From assembly GCF_021216655.1 (NCBI RefSeq), contig NZ_CP080437.1, forward strand, positions 1,674,001 to 1,738,000: a stretch of DNA of 64,000 nucleotides, written 5' to 3'. The notes under the pieces were generated by a model. It was not told where the DNA came from. It did not search any database and saw only the letters and a list, made by a program, of their open reading frames with translations. The stretch is from Clavibacter michiganensis. GTDB lineage: Bacteria; Actinomycetota; Actinomycetes; Actinomycetales; Microbacteriaceae. Each line of letters starts with the position of its first letter. Position 1 is the first letter of the stretch. Shown piece by piece: positions 24,528-35,669 of the stretch. The position numbers were made by a program, and so were the translations under genes.

Positions 24528-25877
24528 ATGATGAAGACCCGACCCGCCCGACGGATGATCGCCCTGGCATCCGTCGCCGCGCTCGCCGGCGCCCTGAGCG
24601 CCTGCTCGTCGGGGGGCGACGGCGGCGGCGCATCCGCGGACGACCGCTCCCTCGAGGTGTGGACGCGCAGCACGCCGGACGACGCCGCGTCGTACCAGTT
24701 CGTGTTCGACGCCTTCACCGCGAAGACGGGCATCAGGATCGACTACAAGCCCATCCCCGAGTTCGACACCCAGCTGCAGGCGCGCGCCCAGCAGAGGAGC
24801 CTCCCGGACGTGATGGTCACCGACGCGGGCAACCTCGGCGCCTACGAGTCGCAGGGGTTCCTCCGCCCCGTGGACCGCGACGCCGTCGCCGGCGGCGACC
24901 AGATCTCCGACGCCACGTGGAAGAGCACGCTCGGCACCGACGGCGACCACTACGGCATCCCGTGGTCGCGCCAGGCGAACATCACCTTCATCCGCAAGGA
25001 CTGGCGCGAGAAGCTCGGCCTGCCGGTGCCGAAGACGTGGGACGACCTCTCCGCGCTCGCGAAGGCGTTCGCCGACGACGACCCCGACGGCGACGGGAAG
25101 GCCGACACCTACGGCATGGTCGTGCCGGGCAGCGCCGAGAACGGCTACATCGCTCGCTGGGCCGCGTCGTACATCTGGCAGGCCGGCGGGGACATCCTGA
25201 AGGACGGGGGCGACGGCACCTACACCGCCGACTTCGACAACCCGGGCACCGAGACGGCCGTGGAGTGGATCCGCGACCAGTTCTGCACGCCGGGCGTCGT
25301 CGTCCCCGGCTCCGTCAACCTCACCACCGCCAACACGCCGTTCTTCGCGCAGGGCACGGCCGGCATCTACCAGACCGGTCCCTACAACCTCAGCTCGTTC
25401 GACGCGGCCGTCGGCGCGGACAACGTGGAGGTCATCCCGACCCCGGCCGGCCCGGGCGGCGGCACGGACTCCTTCGCGGAGGGGGAGAACATCTACTTCG
25501 GCGCCTCCTCGAAGAAGCAGGACCTGCAGGAGCAGCTGGCCGAGTTCATGATCACGCCCGAGGCGCAGGAGCTCGCCATGCAGGTGAAGACGAACGACCA
25601 GGGCGTGCTCGCGCAGCCCGTGGTGCGGATCCCCGTGAACACCTCGGTCGACATCGGCACGGTGAAGGCCGACCCGCGCTGGGACACCGCGAAGGAGGTC
25701 TACGACGACCACGGCAGGTCGTTCCCGTGGGCGATCGACTTCACGCCGTACCGCCAGATCGTCGCGGACGGCCTGAACGGCGTCATCGCGGACTGCTCCA
25801 GCGACATCCCCGGCGCGCTGTCCGACATCCAGTCCCAGCTCTCCGACGAGCTCGACGAGCAGGGGGTGCAGGGATGA
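24528..25877 (+). CDS. ABC sugar-binding lipoprotein, uronate/aldarate importer
   Basis: The 449-residue extracellular solute-binding protein of the sugar family 1 type has a lipobox ALSAC with lipidated C26. The mature part has the usual order: SLEVWTRSTPDDAASYQFVFDAFTAKTGI, PDVMVTDAGNLGAYESQGFL, GIPWSRQANITFIRKDW and a late WAIDFTPYRQIVADGLNGVI. It should capture a sugar acid or oligosaccharide outside the membrane for the two permeases encoded next. The ATG overlaps with the permease at the end (ATGA). Ligand assignment to uronates rests on operon context with gudD, kdgD and udh. Confidence 0.9.
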   Translation: MMKTRPARRMIALASVAALAGALSACSSGGDGGGASADDRSLEVWTRSTPDDAASYQFVFDAFTAKTGIRIDYKPIPEFDTQLQARAQQRSLPDVMVTDAGNLGAYESQGFLRPVDRDAVAGGDQISDATWKSTLGTDGDHYGIPWSRQANITFIRKDWREKLGLPVPKTWDDLSALAKAFADDDPDGDGKADTYGMVVPGSAENGYIARWAASYIWQAGGDILKDGGDGTYTADFDNPGTETAVEWIRDQFCTPGVVVPGSVNLTTANTPFFAQGTAGIYQTGPYNLSSFDAAVGADNVEVIPTPAGPGGGTDSFAEGENIYFGASSKKQDLQEQLAEFMITPEAQELAMQVKTNDQGVLAQPVVRIPVNTSVDIGTVKADPRWDTAKEVYDDHGRSFPWAIDFTPYRQIVADGLNGVIADCSSDIPGALSDIQSQLSDELDEQGVQG

Positions 25878-26836
25878 CCATCGGCGCCCCCGCACCTCTC
25901 CTCGTGGATCCCGAGCGCCGCGCGCCCGCGGGCCGCAGCCCCGTGCAGCCGAAGGGCCGCCTGCCGTTCCGGACGCGCTCCCTGATCCCGTGGGCCTTCC
26001 TCGTGCCGGGCCTCGTGCTCGGCGCGCTGTTCAAGTTCATCCCGATGCTCGAGGGCTTCCGGATGAGCTTCGTGAAGGTCCAGCCGTTCCTCGGCGACAA
26101 GTTCCTGGGGCTCGACAACTACGTGCACGTGCTGCGCGACCGCCGCTTCACGGAGGCGCTCGGGCACACCGTGCTGCTCGGCATCGGGCAGACCGTCGGC
26201 GCGCTGATCATCGGCCTCGCGCTCGCGCTGCTGCTGGAGGGCACGTCGCGCCGGCTGTGGTTCGTGCGCACGGCCGTGTTCCTGCCGGTCGTCACCGCGG
26301 TGGCGGTCATCGGCGAGATCTGGCGGATCCTCTACTTCCCGACCGAGACCGGGTTCCTCAACTCGCTGCTCGGGATGGTGGGGATCCCGCCGCAGGGCTT
26401 CATCAGCGACCAGTCGACGGCGCTCGGGTACGTGATGCTCGTCGGCGTCTGGACGGGCGCGCCCTACAACATGGTCATCATCCTCGCGGGCCTGACGGGC
26501 ATCGACCGCACGCTCTACGAGGCCGCGGCCGTCGACGGCGTGACCATGCGCCAGCGCTTCCGGTACATCGTGATGCCGGCCCTCCGCCCCGCCGTCAGCG
26601 TCGTGCTGACACTCGCCGCGATCCGCAGCCTCCGCACCTTCACCGAGGTGTACGTGCTCACGGGCGGCGGACCCGCGGGATCCACCGAGGTCTGGATGAC
26701 CCGGGTGTTCTCGCTCGGCTTCAAGGCCAACGACCTGGGCGTGGCGTCGGCGGCCTCCGTGCTGCTGCTGCTCGCGACCCTGGGCCTCACCGTGGGCGTC
26801 CGCGCCCTGTCATCCCGCAAGGAGAAGGTCCGATGA
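25874..26836 (+). CDS. ABC sugar transporter permease, MalF type
   Basis: The 320-residue inner-membrane protein has six helices and the binding-protein-dependent transport EAA loop at YEAAAVDGVTMRQRFRYIVMP. The N-terminus, LIPWAFLVPGLVLGALFKFIPMLEGFRMSF, is typical of the UgpA/MalF group. It begins at an ATG overlapping the binding-protein stop (ATGA) and ends overlapping the next permease (ATGA), so all three are translationally coupled. No ATPase gene is present in the operon, and a shared MsiK-type ATPase elsewhere is likely. Confidence 0.9.
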   Translation: MTIGAPAPLLVDPERRAPAGRSPVQPKGRLPFRTRSLIPWAFLVPGLVLGALFKFIPMLEGFRMSFVKVQPFLGDKFLGLDNYVHVLRDRRFTEALGHTVLLGIGQTVGALIIGLALALLLEGTSRRLWFVRTAVFLPVVTAVAVIGEIWRILYFPTETGFLNSLLGMVGIPPQGFISDQSTALGYVMLVGVWTGAPYNMVIILAGLTGIDRTLYEAAAVDGVTMRQRFRYIVMPALRPAVSVVLTLAAIRSLRTFTEVYVLTGGGPAGSTEVWMTRVFSLGFKANDLGVASAASVLLLLATLGLTVGVRALSSRKEKVR

Positions 26837-27738
26837 GCATCCTCGAGCGCCCGACGGGCGCATCCCGCCGCGGGAACGACGGCCAGTTCGACAGCGCGCT
26901 CGGCTGGAAGCCCGGCCTCCGCCCGTCGAACGTGATCCGCTTCGCGCTCTGCGCCGTCGCCTTCGTGGTGTTCGCCGCGCCCTTCGTGATCATCGTGTCC
27001 GGCGCGTTCGACGCCTTCACGTCGTCGACGAGCATCCACCTGTTCCCGCAGAAGCTGTCGCTGGAGTCGTTCCGGGTCGCGTTCGACTCGGGCGTGCTCG
27101 GCTACCTCCGCAACTCGCTCGTGATCGCGGGTGGCGGGCTCGTGCTGCAGGTGAGCGTCGCGATCCTGACGTCCTACGCGCTCGCCCGGCACCGGTTCCG
27201 CGGGCAGTCGTTCGTGCTGCTGCTGTTCCTGCTCACGATGATGCTGCCGGAGGAGGTCATCGCGATCCCGCTGTCGCAGGTCATCGGGGACGTGGGCGGC
27301 ACGGGGCTGGACCTCCGCGGCACGCCCTTCGGCGTGATCCTCCCGGTGGCGGTGTGGGGCTTCTCGATCCTCGTCATGACGGAGTTCATGAAGGACATCC
27401 CGCTCGAGATCGAGGAGGCCGCGCGCCTCGACGGGTGCGGCGAGCTGCGCATGCTGTGGACCGTGATCCTGCCGCTGTGCAAGCCGGTGCTGGGCGTCGT
27501 CACGATCTTCGGCTTCATGATGATCTGGGACCAGTACCTGCTCCCCCTCATCGCCGCGAACGACCCGAGCGACTACACGCTCACGGTCGCGCTCAGCGTC
27601 CTCCGCACCGACCCCACGGTCGGCTCGGGCGTCCTGCTCGCCGGGGCGCTGCTCGCGCTCCTGCCGAGCCTCGTCATCTACCTGCTCATGCAGCGGTCGC
27701 TCATCCGGGGGATCACCTCGGGCGCGACGAAGGGATAG
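26833..27738 (+). CDS. ABC sugar transporter permease, MalG type
   Basis: The 301-residue protein has six helices, with IRFALCAVAFVVFAAPFVIIVSGAF as the first. The EAA loop IEEAARLDGCGELRMLWTVILP couples to the ATPase. The C-terminal end, LIRGITSGATKG, is standard for MalG/UgpE-like permeases. It partners the MalF-type protein encoded just before, with a 4-base overlap. The glucarate dehydratase gene starts 4 bases after its stop, so transport and catabolism are on one transcript. Confidence 0.9.
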   Translation: MSILERPTGASRRGNDGQFDSALGWKPGLRPSNVIRFALCAVAFVVFAAPFVIIVSGAFDAFTSSTSIHLFPQKLSLESFRVAFDSGVLGYLRNSLVIAGGGLVLQVSVAILTSYALARHRFRGQSFVLLLFLLTMMLPEEVIAIPLSQVIGDVGGTGLDLRGTPFGVILPVAVWGFSILVMTEFMKDIPLEIEEAARLDGCGELRMLWTVILPLCKPVLGVVTIFGFMMIWDQYLLPLIAANDPSDYTLTVALSVLRTDPTVGSGVLLAGALLALLPSLVIYLLMQRSLIRGITSGATKG

Positions 27739-27742
27739 CACC

Positions 27743-28975
27743 ATGATCATCCACGACCTCGTCGTCACCCCCATCGCCTTCCGCGACCCGCCGCTGCTCA
27801 ACGCCGACGGCGTGCACGAGCCGCTCGCGCTCCGCACCATCGTCGAGCTGGTCGTGGACGGCGGGGTCGTCGGCCTCGGCGAGGGACAGGGCGGCGCCGT
27901 CGTGGCCGCGCGCGTCGCGTCCGTGCGCGACGCGATCGTCGGCCTGCGCGTCACCGACCTGCACGGCATCGAGCGGGCGGTGGACGCGGCGCTCGGCGGC
28001 GACGCCGGACCGCTCAGCCGGCAGGAGCGCCGCGTCGTCTTCTCGATGATCGACGTGGCCGCGCACGACGCGTGGGGCCGGATCACCGGGCTGCCCGTGA
28101 GCGAGCTGCTCGGCGGGCGCGTGCGCGACCGGGTCCCGTACAGCGCGTACCTCTTCTACAAGTGGGCGGCGCACCCGGGCGCCGAGCCCGACGCGTTCGG
28201 CGAGGCGCTGGATCCGGCCGGCATCGTCGCGCAGGCGCGCCACCTCATCGACCGGTACGGCTTCGGCTCCATCAAGCTGAAGGCCGGCGTCTTCCCGCCC
28301 GACCAGGAGGTCGCCGCCATCCGCGCGCTGGCCGAGGCGTTCCCGACGCACCCGCTGCGCATCGACCCGAACGGAGCGTGGACGCACGAGACCGCGGTGC
28401 GCGTGGCGGCCGAGCTCGACGGCGTGCTCGAGTACCTCGAGGATCCGGTGCTCGGCATCGACGGCATGTCGCGCGTCGCCGCCGAGGTGCCGCAGCCGCT
28501 CGCCACGAACATGTGCGTCGTCACCTTCGAGCAGATCCAGGAGGCGTTCGCGAAGGACGCCGTGCAGATCGTGCTCTCCGACCACCACTACTGGGGCGGG
28601 CTCGCGCACACCCGGGAGCTCGCCGCCATCTGCCGCACCTTCGGCGTGGGCCTCTCGATGCACTCCAACTCGCACCTCGGGATCTCGCTCGCCGCCATGA
28701 CGCACGTCGCCGCCGCCAGCCCCGAGCTCGCGTACGCCTGCGACACGCACTACCCGTGGAACCGCGGCGACGACGTGATCGTGCCGGGCGCGCTCGAGAT
28801 CGTCGGCGGATCCGTCGCCGTGCCGACCGGCCCCGGCCTCGGCGTCGAGCTCGACCACGCCGCGCTCGACCGCCAGCACCTGGTGTACGTGGAGTCGGGC
28901 CGCACCGCGCGCGACGACTCCGGCTACATGCAGACCATCCAGCCCGCCTACGACCCCACCCTCCCGAGGTTCTGA
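27743..28975 (+). CDS. gudD: Glucarate dehydratase (enolase superfamily)
   Basis: The 410-residue enzyme dehydrates D-glucarate, probably also L-idarate, to 5-dehydro-4-deoxy-D-glucarate. Superfamily residues are visible: base K180 in SIKLKAGV (with K178), metal-ligand motifs at IDPNGAWT (D208, N210) and E233 in YLEDPV. LSDHHYWGG and the GudD-specific HSNSHLGISLAAMTH, with general base H311, follow. The length is slightly below the usual 440 or so. It is co-transcribed with the importer, and its stop overlaps the kdgD ATG by one base. It continues the oxidative uronate route after uronate dehydrogenase. Confidence 0.92.
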   Translation: MIIHDLVVTPIAFRDPPLLNADGVHEPLALRTIVELVVDGGVVGLGEGQGGAVVAARVASVRDAIVGLRVTDLHGIERAVDAALGGDAGPLSRQERRVVFSMIDVAAHDAWGRITGLPVSELLGGRVRDRVPYSAYLFYKWAAHPGAEPDAFGEALDPAGIVAQARHLIDRYGFGSIKLKAGVFPPDQEVAAIRALAEAFPTHPLRIDPNGAWTHETAVRVAAELDGVLEYLEDPVLGIDGMSRVAAEVPQPLATNMCVVTFEQIQEAFAKDAVQIVLSDHHYWGGLAHTRELAAICRTFGVGLSMHSNSHLGISLAAMTHVAAASPELAYACDTHYPWNRGDDVIVPGALEIVGGSVAVPTGPGLGVELDHAALDRQHLVYVESGRTARDDSGYMQTIQPAYDPTLPRF

Positions 28976-29943
28976 TGACGACGACCGACACCGCCGCCCA
29001 CCCCGCCACCGCCCCGGCTCCCGTATCCGCCGGCCTCCTCCCGCCGTTCGAGGGCGTGCTCTTCTTCCCGGTCACGCCGTTCGACCAGGCCGATCGCGTG
29101 GACGTCGACGTGCTCGCCGCGCACGTGTCCCACGGCCTCGACCAGGGCGCGGGCGCCGCGTTCGTCGCGTGCGGCACGGGCGAGTTCCACGCGCTCGACA
29201 TCGACGAGTACGCGCAGGCCGTGCGCGCCGGTGTCGCCGCGGCGGGCGGCCGCCACCTCGTCATCGCGGGGGTAGGCGGGCCGCTCGGGCACGCGCGCCG
29301 CTGCGCGCAGCTGGCCACCGAGCTCGGCGCCGACGGGATCCTCGTGCTGCCGCCGTACCTCGTCGCAGGTCCCCAGGAGGGCCTCGCCGCGTACGTCGAG
29401 GCCGTCGCCCGGACCACTCCCCTGCCGCTCATCGCCTACCACCGCGGCCAGGCGCAGTTCACGGAGGCCACGGTCGAGCGGCTCCTCTCGCTGCCGACGC
29501 TGGCCGGGATCAAGGACGGCGCGGGCGACGTGGCCCTGTTCCAGCGCTTCGTGCTCGCCGCGCGCCGAGCCGGACGCGACGACGTGCAGTTCTTCAACGG
29601 GCTGCTCACGGCCGAGTCGAGCCAGGCCGCCTACCGGGCGATCGGCGTGCCGCTGTACTCGTCGGCCGTGTTCGCGATGGCGCCGCGGATCGCGAGCGCG
29701 TTCCACGCCGCGTACCGCGCCGACGACCTCGAGCGGCAGCGCTTCCTGCTCGACGAGTTCTTCACGCCGCTCGTGCGGCTGCGCGACGAGACGCCGGGAT
29801 TCGCGGTGTCGCTCATCAAGGCGGGGCTGCGCCTGGGCGGCGTGCCGGTGGGATCCGTGCGGGCACCGCTCGTGGATCCGTCGCCGCGGCAGCTGGCCGA
29901 GCTCGAGCGGATCCTCGCCCACGGGGAGGACGTGGTCGCCTGA
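28975..29943 (+). CDS. kdgD: 5-dehydro-4-deoxyglucarate dehydratase
   Basis: The 322-residue protein of the DHDPS/NAL aldolase family converts 5-dehydro-4-deoxyglucarate to 2-oxoglutarate semialdehyde with loss of water and CO2. Signs are LFFPVTPFDQADRVDVDVL, ACGTGEFHALDIDEY, catalytic Y155 in PLIAYHRGQAQF and Schiff-base K180 in LAGIKDGAGDVALFQ. The FNGLLTAE segment is typical of KdgD. A 20-residue Ala/Pro-rich leader precedes the barrel. The following step, 2-oxoglutarate semialdehyde dehydrogenase, is not encoded in the window. The gene is convergent with the next one, with 4 bases between the stops. Confidence 0.92.
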   Translation: MTTTDTAAHPATAPAPVSAGLLPPFEGVLFFPVTPFDQADRVDVDVLAAHVSHGLDQGAGAAFVACGTGEFHALDIDEYAQAVRAGVAAAGGRHLVIAGVGGPLGHARRCAQLATELGADGILVLPPYLVAGPQEGLAAYVEAVARTTPLPLIAYHRGQAQFTEATVERLLSLPTLAGIKDGAGDVALFQRFVLAARRAGRDDVQFFNGLLTAESSQAAYRAIGVPLYSSAVFAMAPRIASAFHAAYRADDLERQRFLLDEFFTPLVRLRDETPGFAVSLIKAGLRLGGVPVGSVRAPLVDPSPRQLAELERILAHGEDVVA

Positions 29944-29947
29944 GCCC

Positions 29948-31849
<1,902 letters not shown>

Positions 31850-31889
31850 GCGTCCACGCTACGCGCGGGGCGCGGCGCCGACCCCGGCG

Positions 31890-33047
31890 TCAGATCCAGT
31901 CGCGCTTGCGGAAGATGCCGTAGAGCACGCCGCTCACGCCGAGCATCAGCACGAGGGAGAAGGGGTAGCCCCAGTCCCAGTGCAGCTCCGGCATGATGTC
32001 GAAGTTCATGCCGTAGACGCTCGAGACGAGCGTGGGCGCGAAGAGGATGGCCGCCCAGCCGGAGATCTTGCGGGTCTCCACGCTCTGCCGGTTGCTCGAC
32101 TCGCTGAGCTCGCGCATCTCCTCGTTCTGGCGCTGCCCGACGAGCGTCGAGTTCACGGTGAGGATGTCGCGCAGCAGCACGCGGAACTCCTCCACGCGCT
32201 CGTTCACGACGATGACGTGGTCGGCCACGTCGCGGAGCGCCTGCTGCAGGTCCTCGCTGACCTCGTACTTGCCGGATCCCGCCTGCAGCTGCTGCAGCAT
32301 GCCGCCGAGCGGGCGCACCGCGCGCTGGAAGTCGATGACCTCGCGGGAGAGCTCGTAGATGCGGCGGGACACGGCGGGATCCCCGTCGAACACCTGGTCC
32401 TCGATCTCGTCGATGTCGTTGGCGAGGCCCGTGACGACGGGCGCGTACCCGTCGACGACGGCGTCGAGGATCGCGTAGAGCACCGACTGGGGGCCGTGCG
32501 AGAGCAGCTCGGGCCGCTCCTGCATGCGCGTGCGGATGGCGGAGAGGTCGGGCGACTCGGCGTGCCGGACGGTGATCACGAAGTTGCGGCCGAGGAACAC
32601 GTGCAGCTCGCCGAACTCCACCTCCTCGCGGTCGTCCACGTAGCGGGCCGCGCGCAGCACCGTGAAGAGCGTGGAGCTGTAACGCTCGGTCTTGGGGCGC
32701 TGGTGGGCCTGCACCGCGTCCTCCACCGCGAGCTCGTGCAGGTCGAACTCCTCGGCGAGCGCCTGCAGCTCCTCGACCGTGGGCCGGTAGAGGCCGATCC
32801 ACGCCATCGCCTCGGGCCGCTCGTCGAGCTCGCGGAACGTGTCGGCGAGCGTGGCGGGCGAGGCGACGCGGCAGCCGTCGACGTAGACGCCGTTGTCGAC
32901 GAGGCTCGGGCGGCGCGCGCCCGACCGCTCCGCCGGATCCTCCCGCTCGGCCCGCGCCCGCGACGCGCCGCCCGCATGCCCGCCGAGGGGCGCGACGCCC
33001 CGGGAGACCACGGACTTGAGGCGCGTGCGGATGCGGTGCTGGGACAT
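31890..33047 (-). CDS. corA: CorA-family magnesium/divalent cation transporter
   Basis: The 385-residue product has a large N-terminal cytosolic domain and two C-terminal helices joined by the YGMNF signature (GMN at residues 346-348). The sequence ends in KRDWI, a basic C-terminus as in CorA. Helical segments such as IDEIEDQVFDGD and LTVNSTLVGQRQNEEMRELS form the funnel. It would pass Mg2+ or similar ions down the membrane potential. The ATG at 33047 is preferred because TACCGT on the minus strand stands 7 bases upstream. A basic, low-complexity stretch of about 45 residues precedes the conserved domain. Confidence 0.92.
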   Translation of the reverse strand: MSQHRIRTRLKSVVSRGVAPLGGHAGGASRARAEREDPAERSGARRPSLVDNGVYVDGCRVASPATLADTFRELDERPEAMAWIGLYRPTVEELQALAEEFDLHELAVEDAVQAHQRPKTERYSSTLFTVLRAARYVDDREEVEFGELHVFLGRNFVITVRHAESPDLSAIRTRMQERPELLSHGPQSVLYAILDAVVDGYAPVVTGLANDIDEIEDQVFDGDPAVSRRIYELSREVIDFQRAVRPLGGMLQQLQAGSGKYEVSEDLQQALRDVADHVIVVNERVEEFRVLLRDILTVNSTLVGQRQNEEMRELSESSNRQSVETRKISGWAAILFAPTLVSSVYGMNFDIMPELHWDWGYPFSLVLMLGVSGVLYGIFRKRDWI

Positions 33048-33103
33048 GACGGACACGGTACCCGGCGGAGGTGACGCGTCCGTGCCGGTGGGGAGCGACC
33101 CGG

Positions 33104-33946
33104 TCAGACCACCTGGTCGGGGTGGCTGCCCACGCGTCCGACGGCCTCGAGCGCGGTGATCCCCGCCATCTCGTCGTCGGTCAGCGCGAAGTCGAACACG
33201 TCGGCGTTCTCGACCAGCCGCTCGCGCCGCGTGGTCTTCGGGAAGACGATCGTGCCGCGCTGCACGTGCCAGCGGAGCACGACCTGCGCGTCCGTGCGGT
33301 CGTGCGCGCGGGCGGCGTCGCGCACGACGGGCGCGTCGGCGACCGCGCCGCGCGCGAGCGGGCTCCACGCCTGCACCGCGATGCCGTGCTCGGCGAGGTG
33401 CTCGGTCGTCGCGCGCTGCTGGTGGCGCGGGTGCAGCTCTATCTGGTCGACCGCGGGCGCGGGCAGCCCGGCCGCATCCAGCGCCTCGAGGTGCGGCACG
33501 AGGAAGTTGGAGACGCCGATGGAGCGGGTGAGCCCCTCCTCGCGCGCCGCGGCGAGCGCCTCCCACGTCTCGACGTAGAGGCCGCGCGCGGCGGCGGGCC
33601 AGTGGATGAGGATCAGGTCGACCGCGGGGAGGCCGAGCCGGTCGAGGCTCCGGCGCACCGCCTCCGTCGCCCGCTCGCGACCGTGGTCGTCGTTCCAGAC
33701 CTTGGTGGTGACGAAGAGCTCGTCGCGCGGGATGCCGGACGCGCGGATCGCCCGCCCGACGCCCTCCTCGTTGCCGTACATGGCCGCGGTGTCGATGTGC
33801 CGGTAGCCGACCTCGAGCGCCTCGGTGACGATCCGCTCGGCGTCTCCGTCCGACACCTTGTACGTGCCCACGCCGAACTGCGGGATCGGGACGCCGTCGC
33901 CCATCGCGACCGACGGGATGGAGGCGCGGAGGACCCCGCCGCTCAC
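33104..33946 (-). CDS. Aldo/keto reductase, 2,5-diketogluconate reductase-like
   Basis: The 280-residue TIM-barrel NADPH oxidoreductase has a complete catalytic tetrad: D52 and Y57 in YRHIDTAAMYGNEEGVG, K82 in FVTTKVW and H115 in LILIHWP. The cofactor segment IVFPKTTRRERLVENADVF is typical of the AKR5/DkgA group. Physiological substrates cannot be told. The GTG at 33946 overlaps the stop of the acyl-CoA ligase gene (GTGA), so the two are coupled. An internal ATG at residue 15 is a weaker start option. Confidence 0.9.
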   Translation of the reverse strand: MSGGVLRASIPSVAMGDGVPIPQFGVGTYKVSDGDAERIVTEALEVGYRHIDTAAMYGNEEGVGRAIRASGIPRDELFVTTKVWNDDHGRERATEAVRRSLDRLGLPAVDLILIHWPAAARGLYVETWEALAAAREEGLTRSIGVSNFLVPHLEALDAAGLPAPAVDQIELHPRHQQRATTEHLAEHGIAVQAWSPLARGAVADAPVVRDAARAHDRTDAQVVLRWHVQRGTIVFPKTTRRERLVENADVFDFALTDDEMAGITALEAVGRVGSHPDQVV

Positions 33947-35529
33947 GCGCCGAACCGCTCGACGAGCGTCCGCTTCAGGATCTTGCCGCTCGGCCCGAGC
34001 GGCAGCGCCTCGACCACCTCGACCCGCCGCGGGTACTTGTAGGAGGCGATGCGCTCCTTCATGTACGCGACGACCTCCGCCGCGTCGACGGTGGCGTCCG
34101 CCTTCGGCACGATCGCCGCGACGATCTCCTGCCCGTGCTCCTCGTGCGGCACGCCGAACACGGCGCACTGCGCGACGGCCTCGTGCCGGGCGAGCACCTC
34201 CTCGACCTCGCGCGGGTACACGTTGTAGCCGTTGCGCAGGATCATGTCCTTCGTCCGGTCGACCACGCGGATGTAGCCGTCCTCGTCGATGGTGCCGAGG
34301 TCGCCCGAGCGGAACCAGCCGTCGACGACCGCGCGGGCCGTGTCCTCGGGGCGGTGCAGGTAGCCGTTCATGAGGTTGTGGCCGCGGATCACGATCTCGC
34401 CGAGCGTGCCGCGCTCGACGAGCTCCACGCGGTCCTCGTGCTCGGGGTCGGCGATCTCGATCTGCACGCCCCAGATCGGCTTCCCGACCGTACCGGGCCG
34501 GGCCGGTACGCCGACGTGGTTGAACGACGCGACAGGCGAGGTCTCGGTGAGGCCGTAGCCCTCGTGGATCTCGGCGTCGAACTGCTCGCGGAACGCGTCG
34601 ATGACGGCGACGGGGATCGCGGCGCCGCCCGAGATGGCGTAGCGGAGGACCGGGCGCGCGGGGTTCCGGGCGGCGGCCGCGAGCAGCGCGAAGTACATGG
34701 TGGGCACGCCCATGAACACCTGGGTCTCGTGCTCGACCATGAGCGCGAGCGCGGTGTCGCCGTCGAAGCGCGGCACCATCACGATCGTGGCGCCCGCCCG
34801 GAACGACGCGTTCATGGTGCAGGTCTGGCCGAAGGTGTGGAACAGGGGCAGGCAGCCGAGGATCCGATCGCCGGCGCGCAGGTCGAAGGTGTCGAGGATG
34901 AGCACGTCGACCTGCATCACGAGCGCGAGGTGGCTGCCCTCCGCGCCCTTCGGCTGGCCGGTGGTGCCGGAGGTGTAGAGGATCGTCGCGGTGTCCGACG
35001 GCCGACGCGGCACGTAGGTGCGGATGGGCGTCGCGGCCTGCGCGAGCTCCTCGAGCCGGTCGGGCCCTCCCTCGGTGGAGGCCGGCACGAGCACGCTGAT
35101 GACCGGCACGTCGGCGAGCGCCGCGCCCTTCGCGCCCTGCTCGAGCAGCGGGCCGGCGCAGACCAGGAGCGCGGATCCGGAGTCGCGCAGCACGTACGCG
35201 ATCTCCTCGCTCTTCAGCAGCGCGTGCACGGGCACGACCACGCCGCCGAGCGCGAGCACCGCGTAGTAGACGCGCGGGAAGTCGGCGACGTTCGGGATGA
35301 GCATCGCGACGCGCGTGCCCTCGCCCACCCCGCGGTCGCGGAGGGCGCCCGCGTAGGCGCGCGTCTCGTCCCAGAGCTCGCGGTAGGTGGTGGAGACGTC
35401 GCCGACGACCACGGCGACCCGGTCGGCGTGCCGCTCGGCGGACTCGGCGAGGATCGCGGCGACCGAGACGGAGGCGAACCCGCCGTGGGGCTGCTCGTGC
35501 TCGGGCTGGAGGGGCGTGTCGGAGGTCAT
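33943..35529 (-). CDS. AMP-dependent acyl-CoA synthetase/ligase
   Basis: The 528-residue ANL-superfamily enzyme activates a carboxylic acid as acyl-AMP and then acyl-CoA. Motifs are the P-loop ILYTSGTTGQPKGAEG, the A5-type GYGLTETSPVASF, the A7-A8 region GWFRSGDLGTIDEDGY and the C-terminal catalytic lysine in PSGKILKRTLVE. Overall organisation resembles long-chain fatty-acid-CoA ligases of FadD type, but chain length cannot be fixed. It is first in a two-gene operon with the aldo/keto reductase and diverges from hrpA across 140 bases. Confidence 0.9.
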   Translation of the reverse strand: MTSDTPLQPEHEQPHGGFASVSVAAILAESAERHADRVAVVVGDVSTTYRELWDETRAYAGALRDRGVGEGTRVAMLIPNVADFPRVYYAVLALGGVVVPVHALLKSEEIAYVLRDSGSALLVCAGPLLEQGAKGAALADVPVISVLVPASTEGGPDRLEELAQAATPIRTYVPRRPSDTATILYTSGTTGQPKGAEGSHLALVMQVDVLILDTFDLRAGDRILGCLPLFHTFGQTCTMNASFRAGATIVMVPRFDGDTALALMVEHETQVFMGVPTMYFALLAAAARNPARPVLRYAISGGAAIPVAVIDAFREQFDAEIHEGYGLTETSPVASFNHVGVPARPGTVGKPIWGVQIEIADPEHEDRVELVERGTLGEIVIRGHNLMNGYLHRPEDTARAVVDGWFRSGDLGTIDEDGYIRVVDRTKDMILRNGYNVYPREVEEVLARHEAVAQCAVFGVPHEEHGQEIVAAIVPKADATVDAAEVVAYMKERIASYKYPRRVEVVEALPLGPSGKILKRTLVERFGA

Positions 35530-35669
35530 GGGCGGATCCCGTCGGTCGTCGTCGACTCGGACGACGGATGCCGCCCGTGCGCCCAGCGGTCCGGCGCCTC
35601 CCTCACGACGATAGCCACCAGCGTCCGCCCACGGGGTGCTCGACGGCCCGCGGATAGACTCACACCAGC

